A stretch of 64,000 nucleotides of DNA, taken from CAWBVG01 sp963792175 (GTDB lineage: Bacteria > Acidobacteriota > Vicinamibacteria > Vicinamibacterales > CAVVIG01). The DNA lies in NCBI GenBank assembly GCA_963792175.1, contig CAWBVG010000047.1, positions 62,001 through 126,000 of the forward strand, given 5' to 3'. Position 1 is the first letter of the stretch, and each line of letters begins with the position of its first letter. A program made the translations under genes and the position numbers. Shown here one piece after another: positions 17,877 through 25,939 of this stretch. Under the pieces are notes generated by a model. The model saw only the letters and a program-made list of their open reading frames with translations, was not told the origin of the DNA and made no database searches.

Positions 17877-19670
17877 CTATACGTCGAGGCCGATGGCGCG
17901 CATCAGGGCGAGGGCGTTGCTGTGCTCCACCACTCCGGTCCGCATGCGGTAATCGAACACCATCCGGCCGCCCTCGAGCCGGTCCTCGAAGTGCATGTTG
18001 ACGGCCGGCACGGACAGGCGCGACGGCAGCTCGGTCAAGGCGAGGTCGTGCGTCGTGACGAGGCCGATGGCCCCGCCCTCCGCGAGCGCGCGCACGATCG
18101 CTTCGGCGCCAATCCGCCGATCGTACGAATTCGTGCCGTGAAGAATTTCGTCGAGCAGGAACAGCAGCGGCACCGGCCCGCGCGCCGCGTCGACGATCGT
18201 TCGAATCCGGAGAATCTCAGCGTAGAACCGCGAACGGCCGGCCTCGAGCGAATCTTCCACTTTCAGCGTCGCGCCAAGCACCAGCGGCGACAAGCGCAGC
18301 GCGGCGGCCCGCACCGGCGCACCCGCGAGCGCCAGCACGACGTTGACCCCGACACTGCGCAGCAGCGTGCTCTTCCCCGACATGTTCGATCCGCTGACGA
18401 CGATGACGTGGGGATGGCCGCCGCCGAGCCGCACGTCGTTCGGGACGGCGATGTCCGCGGGAATCAGCGGGTGCGCGAGGGCTTCGGCTTCGAACAGCGG
18501 CCCCTGGTCGACGAGCGTCGGAAACGGATCGCGCGGGTGCTCGTAGGCGTAGGTCGCCATTGACGACAGCGCTTCGAGCTCCCCGACCACGCGCAGCCAG
18601 TCGTCCACGGCGTGCCCGTAGTCGCGGTGCCAGCGGTCGATGGCGACGGCCAGCTGCTGCGGCAGCATGAGGGCGTAGGCAAACGGCGCGAACATCTGAT
18701 TACGCGTCGAGTCGAGCCACGACACCATGCGCCGGAGCTGCGCAATCCGCTTCGACGGCGGCACGCCGTGCGTGAGCAGCGATGCCTGCAGCGCCGCGAG
18801 GCGCGGCGCGCTGAAGCGCTCGACCTCGATCCGCGCCAGCAGGCCGGCGAGCAGACCGAGATCGCGATCGGGCGCCTCGATGCCGGCGAGCACCTGTTCG
18901 AAGCGGCGCTTCCAGGCGATGGCGATCGCGGCCTCGGCAAACAACCAGAAGATCAGCCAGCGGATCGCAATCTGCTCCGCGAACGCCAGCGCGGCGAGCG
19001 CCACCGCGACTGCGCCGCAGGCGACCAATGTGAACGCGACGGCGCGTGCAAATCCAATCGAGGGGGCGAGCGCCCAGGCCACGAGCGCGCCGGTGCGGCT
19101 GATCGCGGTTTCGGCGGCGAGCACCGCGAGATCCTCGCGCACATCAACGTTGCGGCGCAGCTCGTCCACCGCCTGCTGGCGGGCCACGGCTTCGGCGACC
19201 GGTGCGCCCGCGCTGAGCCACGCGGCGAGCGTCGCCTCGCCCGCTTCGGTCCGGGCCGTGTTCAGCAGCTCGAAGAGCGACGCGCGGCCGAAGAGATCGA
19301 GATCGCGCGCGTACGGATGATCGCCGATGAAATGCCCGCCGTCGCGGCCGGTGCCGGCCCAGCGCCCGTCCAGGCGTTCGAGTCCGCGGAGATACACGCG
19401 CTCCGCGCCCCGGGCGCGCTCGATCCGTTCGAGCACGCGCGCGTGGACGATGGCCAGCGCGGCGAACGCGACGCCGGCGGCGGCCGGCCACCACGGCGAC
19501 AGCGCCGGGCGGACGAACGTGAACCAGAGCGCGAGCGCCAGCAGCGCGGCCAGCACCAGCCGGCCGTTCGACAGCGTCAAGTGGCGGCGATCGAGCGCGG
19601 CCAGGCGGCCGCGCCAGGCCGTCAGGCGGCGCTCGTATTCAGCGCGGGGCGTCGAGGAGGTGTCGGGCAA
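17877..19670 (-). CDS. Membrane-anchored MutS-like ATPase
   Basis: This is an intact 597-residue protein. The N-terminus has a helical region and hydrophobic segments (LVLAALLALALWFTFVRPALS; WWPAAAGVAFAALAIV). The MutS core follows, with further hydrophobic stretches around residues 205-255 (AVAFTLVACGAVAVALAALA). The C-terminal ABC-type ATPase domain has Walker A GSNMSGKST, signature-like KVEDSLEAGRSRFYAEI, Walker B LLFLLDEILHGTNS and H-loop LVTTHDLAL. Mismatch-recognition domain I is absent, so this is not repair MutS; the role is unknown. A TTG start at 19670 overlaps dapE by 32 bases, making it the last gene of the lysine operon. Confidence 0.83.
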   Translation of the reverse strand: MPDTSSTPRAEYERRLTAWRGRLAALDRRHLTLSNGRLVLAALLALALWFTFVRPALSPWWPAAAGVAFAALAIVHARVLERIERARGAERVYLRGLERLDGRWAGTGRDGGHFIGDHPYARDLDLFGRASLFELLNTARTEAGEATLAAWLSAGAPVAEAVARQQAVDELRRNVDVREDLAVLAAETAISRTGALVAWALAPSIGFARAVAFTLVACGAVAVALAALAFAEQIAIRWLIFWLFAEAAIAIAWKRRFEQVLAGIEAPDRDLGLLAGLLARIEVERFSAPRLAALQASLLTHGVPPSKRIAQLRRMVSWLDSTRNQMFAPFAYALMLPQQLAVAIDRWHRDYGHAVDDWLRVVGELEALSSMATYAYEHPRDPFPTLVDQGPLFEAEALAHPLIPADIAVPNDVRLGGGHPHVIVVSGSNMSGKSTLLRSVGVNVVLALAGAPVRAAALRLSPLVLGATLKVEDSLEAGRSRFYAEILRIRTIVDAARGPVPLLFLLDEILHGTNSYDRRIGAEAIVRALAEGGAIGLVTTHDLALTELPSRLSVPAVNMHFEDRLEGGRMVFDYRMRTGVVEHSNALALMRAIGLDV

Positions 19671-20655
19671 TCCTGACGTAATGATCCGCCGCTTCGGTCA
19701 GCTCCGCAATCGCGACGGACTCGTCCGCGGTATGCGCCGCATGAATGGATCCGGGACCGAACAGCAAGGGATCGCCCCAGCCGGCGAGAAATGGAATGTC
19801 GGTGGTGTATGGAAATACGGCGGCGTCGAATCCCGGGATGGTCGTCAGGCGGACGGGAGGCACCTCGAGCACGTGCTCGAGCGTCACGCGCCGCTCGAGA
19901 GACGCCACCGCGCGTCTGACGACGGCGGCGTCAGAGACGGTACGAAACATCACTTCGGCTCCGGCGGACGGCGGCACGACGTTCGGCGCGACACCGCCAT
20001 CGATGAGGCCAACGGTGTAATGCGTTCGACCGAGAACCGGATCGTCCGGGAGCTCGATCGACCGCAGATCGATCAACGCGTCGATCAGTTTGTCGATCGC
20101 TGATTCGCCGAGCTCCGGAAACGACGAATGCGCCGCTCGCCCGCTCGCGTGCAACTTGAGGCGGAGGATGCCGCGCGTGGCGAGGCCGAGCCGGTTGTCC
20201 GTCGGCTCGCCGTCGATCAGGAACCGGCAGCCGCCGGTCGCCGCCTCGTTGGCCCGGCGCGCGCCGTCGCTGCCCCGCTCCTCGCCGACGACGAAGACCA
20301 GGCCGACGCGCGATTCGCCATCGCGCATCAACCGATCGGCCGCCGCCACCTGCGCCGCCAGAATGCCCTTCGCATCGCACGAGCCGCGCCCGTACACGCG
20401 ATCCCCGTCAACGCGACTGGGAAAGAACGGCGGCACGCAGTCGAAGTGCGTCGAAAACACCAGCTGGGGCGGAGCCTGCGGCGTGGCGATGACGTTGAAC
20501 CGCGTGCCGTCCACCGGCTGCTCGACGACCGCGAAGCCCCGCCCGCGCAGATAGTTCGCCAGCCACGCGCCCGCTTCGCCTTCGCGGCCCGTGGTGGAGT
20601 CGATGTCGACGAGCGCCCGCGTCAGCGCGACGATGTCGACGGGATCTGGCGTCAC
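19639..20655 (-). CDS. dapE: Succinyl-diaminopimelate desuccinylase (M20 family)
   Basis: This 338-residue M20 metallopeptidase-fold enzyme would convert N-succinyl-LL-2,6-diaminopimelate to LL-DAP and succinate. Metal ligands are visible: STHFDCVPP (His and Asp), RVYGRGSCDAKG (bridging Asp), VGEERGSDG (Glu-Glu) and SIHAAHTADE (C-terminal His). The lid domain lies between. The M20 family also includes ArgE and peptidases; assignment as DapE rests on position directly after dapD in a DAP operon. GTG 20655 begins one base after the dapD stop. Confidence 0.85.
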   Translation of the reverse strand: MTPDPVDIVALTRALVDIDSTTGREGEAGAWLANYLRGRGFAVVEQPVDGTRFNVIATPQAPPQLVFSTHFDCVPPFFPSRVDGDRVYGRGSCDAKGILAAQVAAADRLMRDGESRVGLVFVVGEERGSDGARRANEAATGGCRFLIDGEPTDNRLGLATRGILRLKLHASGRAAHSSFPELGESAIDKLIDALIDLRSIELPDDPVLGRTHYTVGLIDGGVAPNVVPPSAGAEVMFRTVSDAAVVRRAVASLERRVTLEHVLEVPPVRLTTIPGFDAAVFPYTTDIPFLAGWGDPLLFGPGSIHAAHTADESVAIAELTEAADHYVRIARHLLDAPR

Positions 20656-20656
20656 G

Positions 20657-21496
20657 CTACCGGATCCACGCTTCGAGCTCCGTGCGGGTGTCGGTGCGGG
20701 AATCGCGGTACTTCACGATGACGGGCGTGGCGAGCGACAGGCCCCACTCCACCCCTTTTCCAGCGGTGACCGCGCGCGCGCCGGGAACGACGACCGCGCC
20801 CTCGGGGATGACGAGCGGACGATCGGCGGCGGGCTTGATGATCTCGCCGCGCACGAGGTCGTACACCGGCGTCGATCCGGTCAGCACGGTGCCGGCCGCC
20901 ACGACCGCGCGCGCCTTGATGACGGCGCCTTCGTAGATGCCGGTGTTGCCGCCAATCAGCGCTTCGTCTTCGATGATGACAGGCAGCGCCCCGACTGGCT
21001 CGATGACGCCGCCCACTTGCGCGCCCGCGCTGACGTGGACGCGCGCGCCGACCTGCGCGCAGGAGCCGACCAGCGCGTGCGAGTCGATCATCGATCCCTC
21101 GCCCACGTACGCGCCGATGTTCACGTACATCGGCGGCATGCAGATGACGCCCGGCGCGAGGTAGGCGCCGTCGCGAATCGCCGATCCGCCGGGCACGATC
21201 CTGATTCCGGCGGCGAGTCCCGGCTTCTTGAGCGGCAGCGTGTCCTTGTCGTAGAACGGCACCCGGCCGTGATCCATCGACGCGTCGACGATGTCGCCGA
21301 ATCTGAACCCGAGGAGGATGCCGTGCTTGACCCAGGTGTTGACGCGCCAGCCGATGGCGGTGGTGGTATCGGGTTCAGCGGCGCGCACGCGGCCGGCGGA
21401 GAGCTCTTCGCGCAGCCGGGCGAACGCGGCGCGCGCCGCGTCGCGGTCGGCGGCCGCGCCGGCGGCCACCAGAGCGTTGATGTCGTCTTCGAGCAA
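20657..21496 (-). CDS. dapD: Tetrahydrodipicolinate N-succinyltransferase
   Basis: This is a 279-residue hexapeptide-repeat acyltransferase using succinyl-CoA on tetrahydrodipicolinate. The N-terminal helical domain (LREELSAGRVRAAEPDTTTAIGWRVNTWVK) is followed by the left-handed beta helix with GVICMPPMYVNIGAYVGEGSMIDSHALVG, SAGAQVGGVIEP and PVIIEDEALIGGNTGIYEGAVI. The length matches the proteobacterial DapD type. It commits the pathway to the succinylase branch. It begins four bases after dapA stops. Confidence 0.93.
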   Translation of the reverse strand: MLEDDINALVAAGAAADRDAARAAFARLREELSAGRVRAAEPDTTTAIGWRVNTWVKHGILLGFRFGDIVDASMDHGRVPFYDKDTLPLKKPGLAAGIRIVPGGSAIRDGAYLAPGVICMPPMYVNIGAYVGEGSMIDSHALVGSCAQVGARVHVSAGAQVGGVIEPVGALPVIIEDEALIGGNTGIYEGAVIKARAVVAAGTVLTGSTPVYDLVRGEIIKPAADRPLVIPEGAVVVPGARAVTAGKGVEWGLSLATPVIVKYRDSRTDTRTELEAWIR

Positions 21497-21500
21497 CGCG

Positions 21501-22400
21501 CTACACCAGCGCGCCTTTGAGCAGCCCGAGCTCGCGAAGCACCTTGTGAATCTTCTCCGCCGAGCTGTTCTGCGGCGGCACCATCGGCAGCCGGTAGACC
21601 TCTTCGATCAGCCCCATCGCCGCCATCGCGGCCTTCACCGGAATCGGATTCGATTCGACGAAGTTGACCAGCATCAGCGGCAGGATCCGTGCGTGGATCT
21701 CGCGCGCGGCGGCAAAATCGTTCCGCTCCGCCGCTTCGACCATCTGCACCATCTCCGCCGGAATCTCGTTGCCGGCCACCGAGATGATTCCGCGTCCGCC
21801 GACCGCCATCAGCGGCAGCGTCAGCGCATCGTCTCCTGACAGAACCAGAAAGTCAGGCGGCACCACGCGGCAGATCTCGCACATCTGCGTCACGTTGCCC
21901 GAGGCCTCCTTCACGCCGACGATATGGGGCACGGCGGCGAGGCGAACGAGCGTCGCCGCCTCGACGTTCACGCCGGTCCGCCCCGGCACGTTGTAGACGA
22001 TGATCGGCAGCGCGGTGTGTTCGGCGATGGCGCGATAGTGCTGATACAGGCCTTCCTGCGTCGGCTTGTTGTAGTACGGCGTCACCGACAGCAGTCCCGA
22101 CGCGCCGGCCTTCTGCATCTCGCTCGCGAGGTGCAGGACCTCCTTCGTGTCGTATCCGCCGGCGCCAGCCAGGACCGGCACCCGGCCGTTCGCTTCGTCA
22201 GCGACGATCTCCACGGTCCGCAGCCGCTCGGCGTCCGTCAGCGTCGGGCTCTCGCCGGTTGTCCCGCAGGGACAGAGAAAATGCACGCCCGCGTCGATCT
22301 GCCGGCGCGCGAGACGACGCACCGCCGCTTCGTCGAGGCTCCCGCTGCGAGTGAACGGGCTGACCAGCGCGGTGCCGACCCCGGTAAATGGTGTTCTCAT
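21501..22400 (-). CDS. dapA: 4-hydroxy-tetrahydrodipicolinate synthase
   Basis: This 299-residue TIM-barrel aldolase condenses pyruvate with aspartate semialdehyde. The Schiff-base lysine is in IVGVKEASGNV; the tyrosine is in PIIVYNVPGRTGVN; the pyruvate-binding GTTGESPTL is near residue 44. ATG 22400 starts MRTPFTGVGTALVSPF, and the length is standard. It lies within asd-lysC-dapBADE. Confidence 0.96.
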   Translation of the reverse strand: MRTPFTGVGTALVSPFTRSGSLDEAAVRRLARRQIDAGVHFLCPCGTTGESPTLTDAERLRTVEIVADEANGRVPVLAGAGGYDTKEVLHLASEMQKAGASGLLSVTPYYNKPTQEGLYQHYRAIAEHTALPIIVYNVPGRTGVNVEAATLVRLAAVPHIVGVKEASGNVTQMCEICRVVPPDFLVLSGDDALTLPLMAVGGRGIISVAGNEIPAEMVQMVEAAERNDFAAAREIHARILPLMLVNFVESNPIPVKAAMAAMGLIEEVYRLPMVPPQNSSAEKIHKVLRELGLLKGALV

Positions 22401-22441
22401 CTGCGTTCTCCCGTGCTGCGCTCCACGGGGCTGGGGCTGCG

Positions 22442-23179
22442 CTACGCCGCCACACCCACCTGACCTACCTGAGCCCCCGACCTAGCCCTCCGATCTCCGA
22501 GCACGTCTTTCATCGTGAACCAACCCTGCTTGCCATGAATCCACTTCGCCGCCGTCAGCGCGCCACGGGCAAACGCCGTCCGATCGCGCGCGGCGTGCGA
22601 GAGCGTAATCGTTTCGGCAGGCCCGTCGAAGCCGACGTGATGCGTGCCGGGAATGAAGCCCGCGCGCGTCGACGAGACATCGATCGGCCGAGGGAACCCC
22701 GACTCCTCCATCGTCCGCTTGAGCAGGATCGCCGTGCCCGACGGGGCGTCCTTCTTGGCCGCATGATGAGCTTCGTGCAGGAACGCGCCGAATTCCTCCT
22801 GCGGGGCAAAAAGCCTGGCCGCCTGCGCCACGATCGCTTCGAACAGCACGACACCGGTCGAAAAATTCGGCGCGACGACAATCCCCACCCCGGCCTCGGC
22901 CACCACTTGCCGCAGCGCGGGTTCGTGCGCCGACCAGCCGGTCGTGCCGATGACGAGGTTCAGGCCCCGCCGCGCGAGCACCGGGGCATTCGCAATCACC
23001 GACTCGGCGGTCGAAAAATCGATCGCCACATCCACACCGCCCCAACGGTCCGCGTCGGCTCCACCGCCATGCACCGGCGACATCGGATCGATGATACCGA
23101 CGACCTCGCAGCCATAGTGCTTCGACAGCTCGCCGACGAGCTGGCCCATCTTGCCGTAGCCGACGAGCAGGATCTTCAC
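22442..23179 (-). CDS. dapB: 4-hydroxy-tetrahydrodipicolinate reductase
   Basis: This 245-residue reductase uses NAD(P)H on the DapA product. The Rossmann loop is KILLVGYGKMGQLVG. The signature HEAHHAAKKDAPSGTAILLK carries the catalytic His pair and Lys, and GTTGW the nucleotide-side turn. It is shorter than some homologues but complete. The C-terminal ~20 residues (RRARSGAQVGQVGVAA) run into a low-complexity spacer and may be repeat-derived. Confidence 0.93.
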   Translation of the reverse strand: MKILLVGYGKMGQLVGELSKHYGCEVVGIIDPMSPVHGGGADADRWGGVDVAIDFSTAESVIANAPVLARRGLNLVIGTTGWSAHEPALRQVVAEAGVGIVVAPNFSTGVVLFEAIVAQAARLFAPQEEFGAFLHEAHHAAKKDAPSGTAILLKRTMEESGFPRPIDVSSTRAGFIPGTHHVGFDGPAETITLSHAARDRTAFARGALTAAKWIHGKQGWFTMKDVLGDRRARSGAQVGQVGVAA

Positions 23180-23189
23180 AGCCGGACCA

Positions 23190-24550
23190 TCAGAAGAACG
23201 TCTCGTGCAGACGCATCATCGCATGAGGCACGTCCGCGTCGCGCAGCACGAATGTAATGTTCCGGCGGGAGGCCGCTTGCGAAACCAGGCGGAGCGGCAC
23301 CCCATCCAGCGCGGTCACCGCGCGGCCGAACAACGTGGCATCCGCCGTCAGCTTCTCTCCGACCGCGCAGATGATGGCCATGTCGGGCTCGCAGCTCGCC
23401 TCGGCAAAATTCCGCAGGTTGTCGAGAATCCCGTCCAGCCGGCGGGTATCGTCAATCGTCACCGACACGCTCACTTCCGACGTCGTGACGACGTCGACCG
23501 CCGTCTTGAACCGCTCGAACACCTCGAACAGCCGGCGAAGAAAGCCGTGTGCCATCAGCATCCTGGTCGACGTGATGTCGATGACGGTGACGTCGCGCTT
23601 GCAGGCGATGGCCGCGAGCGCGCCGCCGGCCGGGGCGGCGTCGGCGGTGATGCGCGTGCCGGGGTTCTCCTTCCGCCTCGAATTGAGAATCCGTACGGGG
23701 ATGTTCTTCGAGACGGCCGGGAGGATGGTACTCGGATGCAACACCTTCGCGCCGAAGTATGCCAGCTCGGACGCCTCCGCAAACGTCAGCTGCGGCACGA
23801 CGCGCGGCTGCGACACGATGCGCGGATCGGCCGTGAGCATGCCGTCGACGTCGGTCCAGATCTGAATTTCGTCGACGCCGAGACACGCGCCGAAGATCGC
23901 CGCCGAGTAGTCCGACCCCCCGCGCCCCAGCGTGGTGGTGACGCCGGTTGCCGTCGCGCCGATGAAGCCGCCCAGGACCACGACCTTACCGCCGGCGTTG
24001 GCAGGGGCCACATGTTCCCGCGCCCGCTCGCACGTCGCAATCATGTCGGGCGCGGCGCCCGTATGCTCCGCGTCGGTGACCAGGACGTGCGCGCGTCCAC
24101 CCACGCGCTCGGCACGCCGTCGTCGGCGAGCGCGGCCGCCACGATGCGGCTGCTGACGAGTTCACCCACGGCGAGCACGGCGTCCTGCGATCGGGGCGAC
24201 ACTTCCCGCAATACGGCCAGCGCGTGCACGAGGGCCGCCAGCTCGTTCAACTCGTGATTCACCTGGGCGAGGAGTGCCGGCCGGCTCTGGTTCGTCACGG
24301 CCGTGGCAACAGCCACATGCCGATCGAGCAGCGCATGGAGCGCGGCTGCCGCCCGATCCGCGTCGCCGTCTTCGGCCATTCGCGCCACCGCCACCAGTTG
24401 ATCCGTGACGCCGGCGAGCGCCGACACGACGACGACCGGCGGCGTACTGGCATCGGACCGTTCACGCTGATGACGCACGATGCCGATCAAGCGGGCGATG
24501 GCGTCCGGATCGGCGACCGACGTGCCGCCGAATTTCATGACTACGCCCAC
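23190..24550 (-). CDS. lysC: Aspartate kinase, frameshifted
   Basis: This ~453-residue enzyme phosphorylates aspartate, the first step to lysine, threonine and methionine. MKFGGTSVADPDAIARL is the N-terminal signature. LGRGGSDYSAAIFGACLGVDEIQIWTDVDGM gives the substrate site. C-terminal ACT domains (VTVIDITSTRMLMAHGFLRRLFEVFERF and MAIICAVGEKLTADATLFGR) predict feedback control. GTG 24550 was chosen because GGGAGG (24557-24562) sits six bases upstream; ATG 24538 is the alternative. A missing base near 24093, in SAWVDAR, splits it into two frames; the expected continuation HVLVTDAEHTG follows directly. Confidence 0.92.
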
Positions 24551-24650
24551 GCGCAACCTCCCGCCTTCGCTCGCACCGCCATTGGCGAGCTTCGGCGCGG
24601 CAAGCCTCCCGCCCGCCTAACCTGACCTACCGTGAAGACCTCGCGCATCC

Positions 24651-25694
24651 TCATAGAAGGCCTTCCCGGTGCATCAGCTCGGCGTTGAGGATGGCCGCGC
24701 CGGCGGCGCCGCGAATCGTGTTGTGGCCGAGCGCGACGAACTTGTAGTCGAGCACGGGACAGCGGCGCAGGCGTCCAACGGTCACCGTCATGCCGCCGTC
24801 CCGATTGACATCGAGCGCCGGCTGCGGCCGATTGTTCTCGGTGAGGTACACGATCGGCTGCGGCGGCGCCGACGGCAGGCCAAACTCCTGCGGCTTCCCC
24901 CGGAATCCATTCCACGCCGCCACGACGCTTTCGACGTCCGGCCGCTGTTCGAGCGCGACGGACACCGACGCGGTGTGCCCGTTGTGCACCGGCACGCGGG
25001 TGACGGCCGCGCTGATCTTCAGGGGATGATTGGTCACGCCGGCGCCGGTCAGCGTCCCGAGAATCTTGTTCGTCTCTGCCTCGATCTTGTCTTCCTCGCC
25101 ACCGCCGATGAAGGGAATCACGTTGCCCAGGATGTCCCACGACGCGACGCCTGGATAGCCGGCGCCGGAAATCGCCTGCAGCGTCGTGATGATGGACGCT
25201 TTCAAGCCGAATTGCCGCAGCGGCGCCAATGCCATCGCGTACACGACCACGACGCAGTTCGGGTTCGTGACGATGCAGCCTTTCCAGCCTCGTGCGGCGG
25301 CCTGCGTCTTCAGCAGCGCGAGGTGATCGCCATTCACCTCGGGAATCAGCAGCGGCACGTCCGCGTCCATCCGGTAGTTGCGCGTGTTGCTGACGATGAC
25401 GTGACCCGCCTTCGCGAACGCGCCCTCGATTTCGCCGGCGACGGACGAATCCAGTCCGGAGAATACGAGCTTCGGCGCGCCCGACGGCACCGCCGCATTC
25501 ACCGGCATCTTCGCGACGTCGTCCAGCAGCGGCACCGGCAACCGCCACGCGCACGCGTCGCGATAGGCCTTGCCGGCGGACCGTTCGCTCGCGCCGATCC
25601 AGCTCACCTTGAACCACGGATGGTTCGCGAGCAACGCAATGAATTGCTGCCCCACCATCCCGGTCGCGCCAAGTATGCCAACCTCAATCGCCAT
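24651..25694 (-). CDS. asd: Aspartate-semialdehyde dehydrogenase (archaeal/fungal type)
   Basis: This is a 347-residue NADP enzyme reducing aspartyl phosphate. The N-terminal IEVGILGATGMVGQQFIALL binds the nucleotide. TNPNCVVVVYAMALAPL holds the catalytic cysteine, AISGAGYPGVASWDILGNVIPFI is characteristic of the archaeal/yeast-like subgroup, and RVPVHNGHTASVSV supplies the catalytic histidine. It is the first gene of the lysine/DAP operon. A leader with a terminator and a small ORF precedes it (25695-25939). Confidence 0.95.
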   Translation of the reverse strand: MAIEVGILGATGMVGQQFIALLANHPWFKVSWIGASERSAGKAYRDACAWRLPVPLLDDVAKMPVNAAVPSGAPKLVFSGLDSSVAGEIEGAFAKAGHVIVSNTRNYRMDADVPLLIPEVNGDHLALLKTQAAARGWKGCIVTNPNCVVVVYAMALAPLRQFGLKASIITTLQAISGAGYPGVASWDILGNVIPFIGGGEEDKIEAETNKILGTLTGAGVTNHPLKISAAVTRVPVHNGHTASVSVALEQRPDVESVVAAWNGFRGKPQEFGLPSAPPQPIVYLTENNRPQPALDVNRDGGMTVTVGRLRRCPVLDYKFVALGHNTIRGAAGAAILNAELMHREGLL

Positions 25695-25702
25695 CGCTCT
25701 TT

Positions 25703-25738
25703 CCCTCTGTGTCCTTTGTTCCCCTCTGTGTCCTTTGT
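25703..25738. repeat. 17-base direct repeat upstream of asd
   Basis: CCCTCTGTGTCCTTTGT occurs perfectly at 25703-25719 and 25722-25738, a 19-base period, ending nine bases before the asd start codon. On the coding strand it reads ACAAAGGACACAGAGGG; the AGGGAAAGAG next to asd could serve as ribosome-binding site. Confidence 0.75.
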
Positions 25739-25759
25739 GCTTTTTTCCTGACCGTGATC

Positions 25760-25795
25760 AAAAAAAAAGCCGACGCGGCGTTTCGGCCGGTCGGC
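25760..25795 (-). terminator. Intrinsic terminator or attenuator in the asd leader
   Basis: On the minus strand GCCGAC-CGGC, loop CGAAAC, GCCG-(C)-GTCGGC is followed by nine Ts. This ~10-base stem with one bulge is a classic Rho-independent terminator. It lies 65 bases upstream of asd and 28 bases after a small ORF, so it either ends that small gene or attenuates the operon. Confidence 0.8.
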
Positions 25796-25822
25796 AGCAT
25801 GGTCGCTCGGTTGTAACTGGTA

Positions 25823-25903
25823 TCAGCGTTCGAGCATCCACACCCCGGCCCGGCCGGCCCGCTTTCGGCCGCCATGCTTTCGAGTGTGGACGATGAACTG
25901 CAT
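25823..25903 (-). CDS. 26-residue basic leader peptide or small protein
   Basis: ATG 25903 opens a 26-codon frame, MQFIVHTRKHGGRKR then AGRAGVWMLER, ending at TGA 25823. It carries five Arg, two Lys and two His, clustered as RKHGGRKRAGR. A TATACT -10 box lies nine bases upstream of the ATG, so the message would be nearly leaderless. A terminator follows and then the asd operon. This order matches a leader-peptide attenuator, although the lysine content (two codons) is modest; a stand-alone small gene is the alternative. I do not recognise the sequence. Confidence 0.5.
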   Translation of the reverse strand: MQFIVHTRKHGGRKRAGRAGVWMLER

Positions 25904-25912
25904 CGGGTCGGC

Positions 25913-25939
25913 AGTATAGCATGAGACTCGATGCTGCAA
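25913..25939 (-). promoter_or_regulatory. Promoter for the asd leader (TTGCAG-15-TATACT)
   Basis: On the minus strand TTGCAG (25939-25934) and TATACT (25918-25913) are separated by 15 bases. The element overlaps the start codon of the divergent hydrolase gene at 25931. Confidence 0.5.

Noticed and set aside
24041..24110. Programmed frameshift or two-protein aspartate kinase
   Set aside because: There is no slippery run and no second ribosome-binding site at the junction. A single missing base restores the expected sequence, so an error is more likely.
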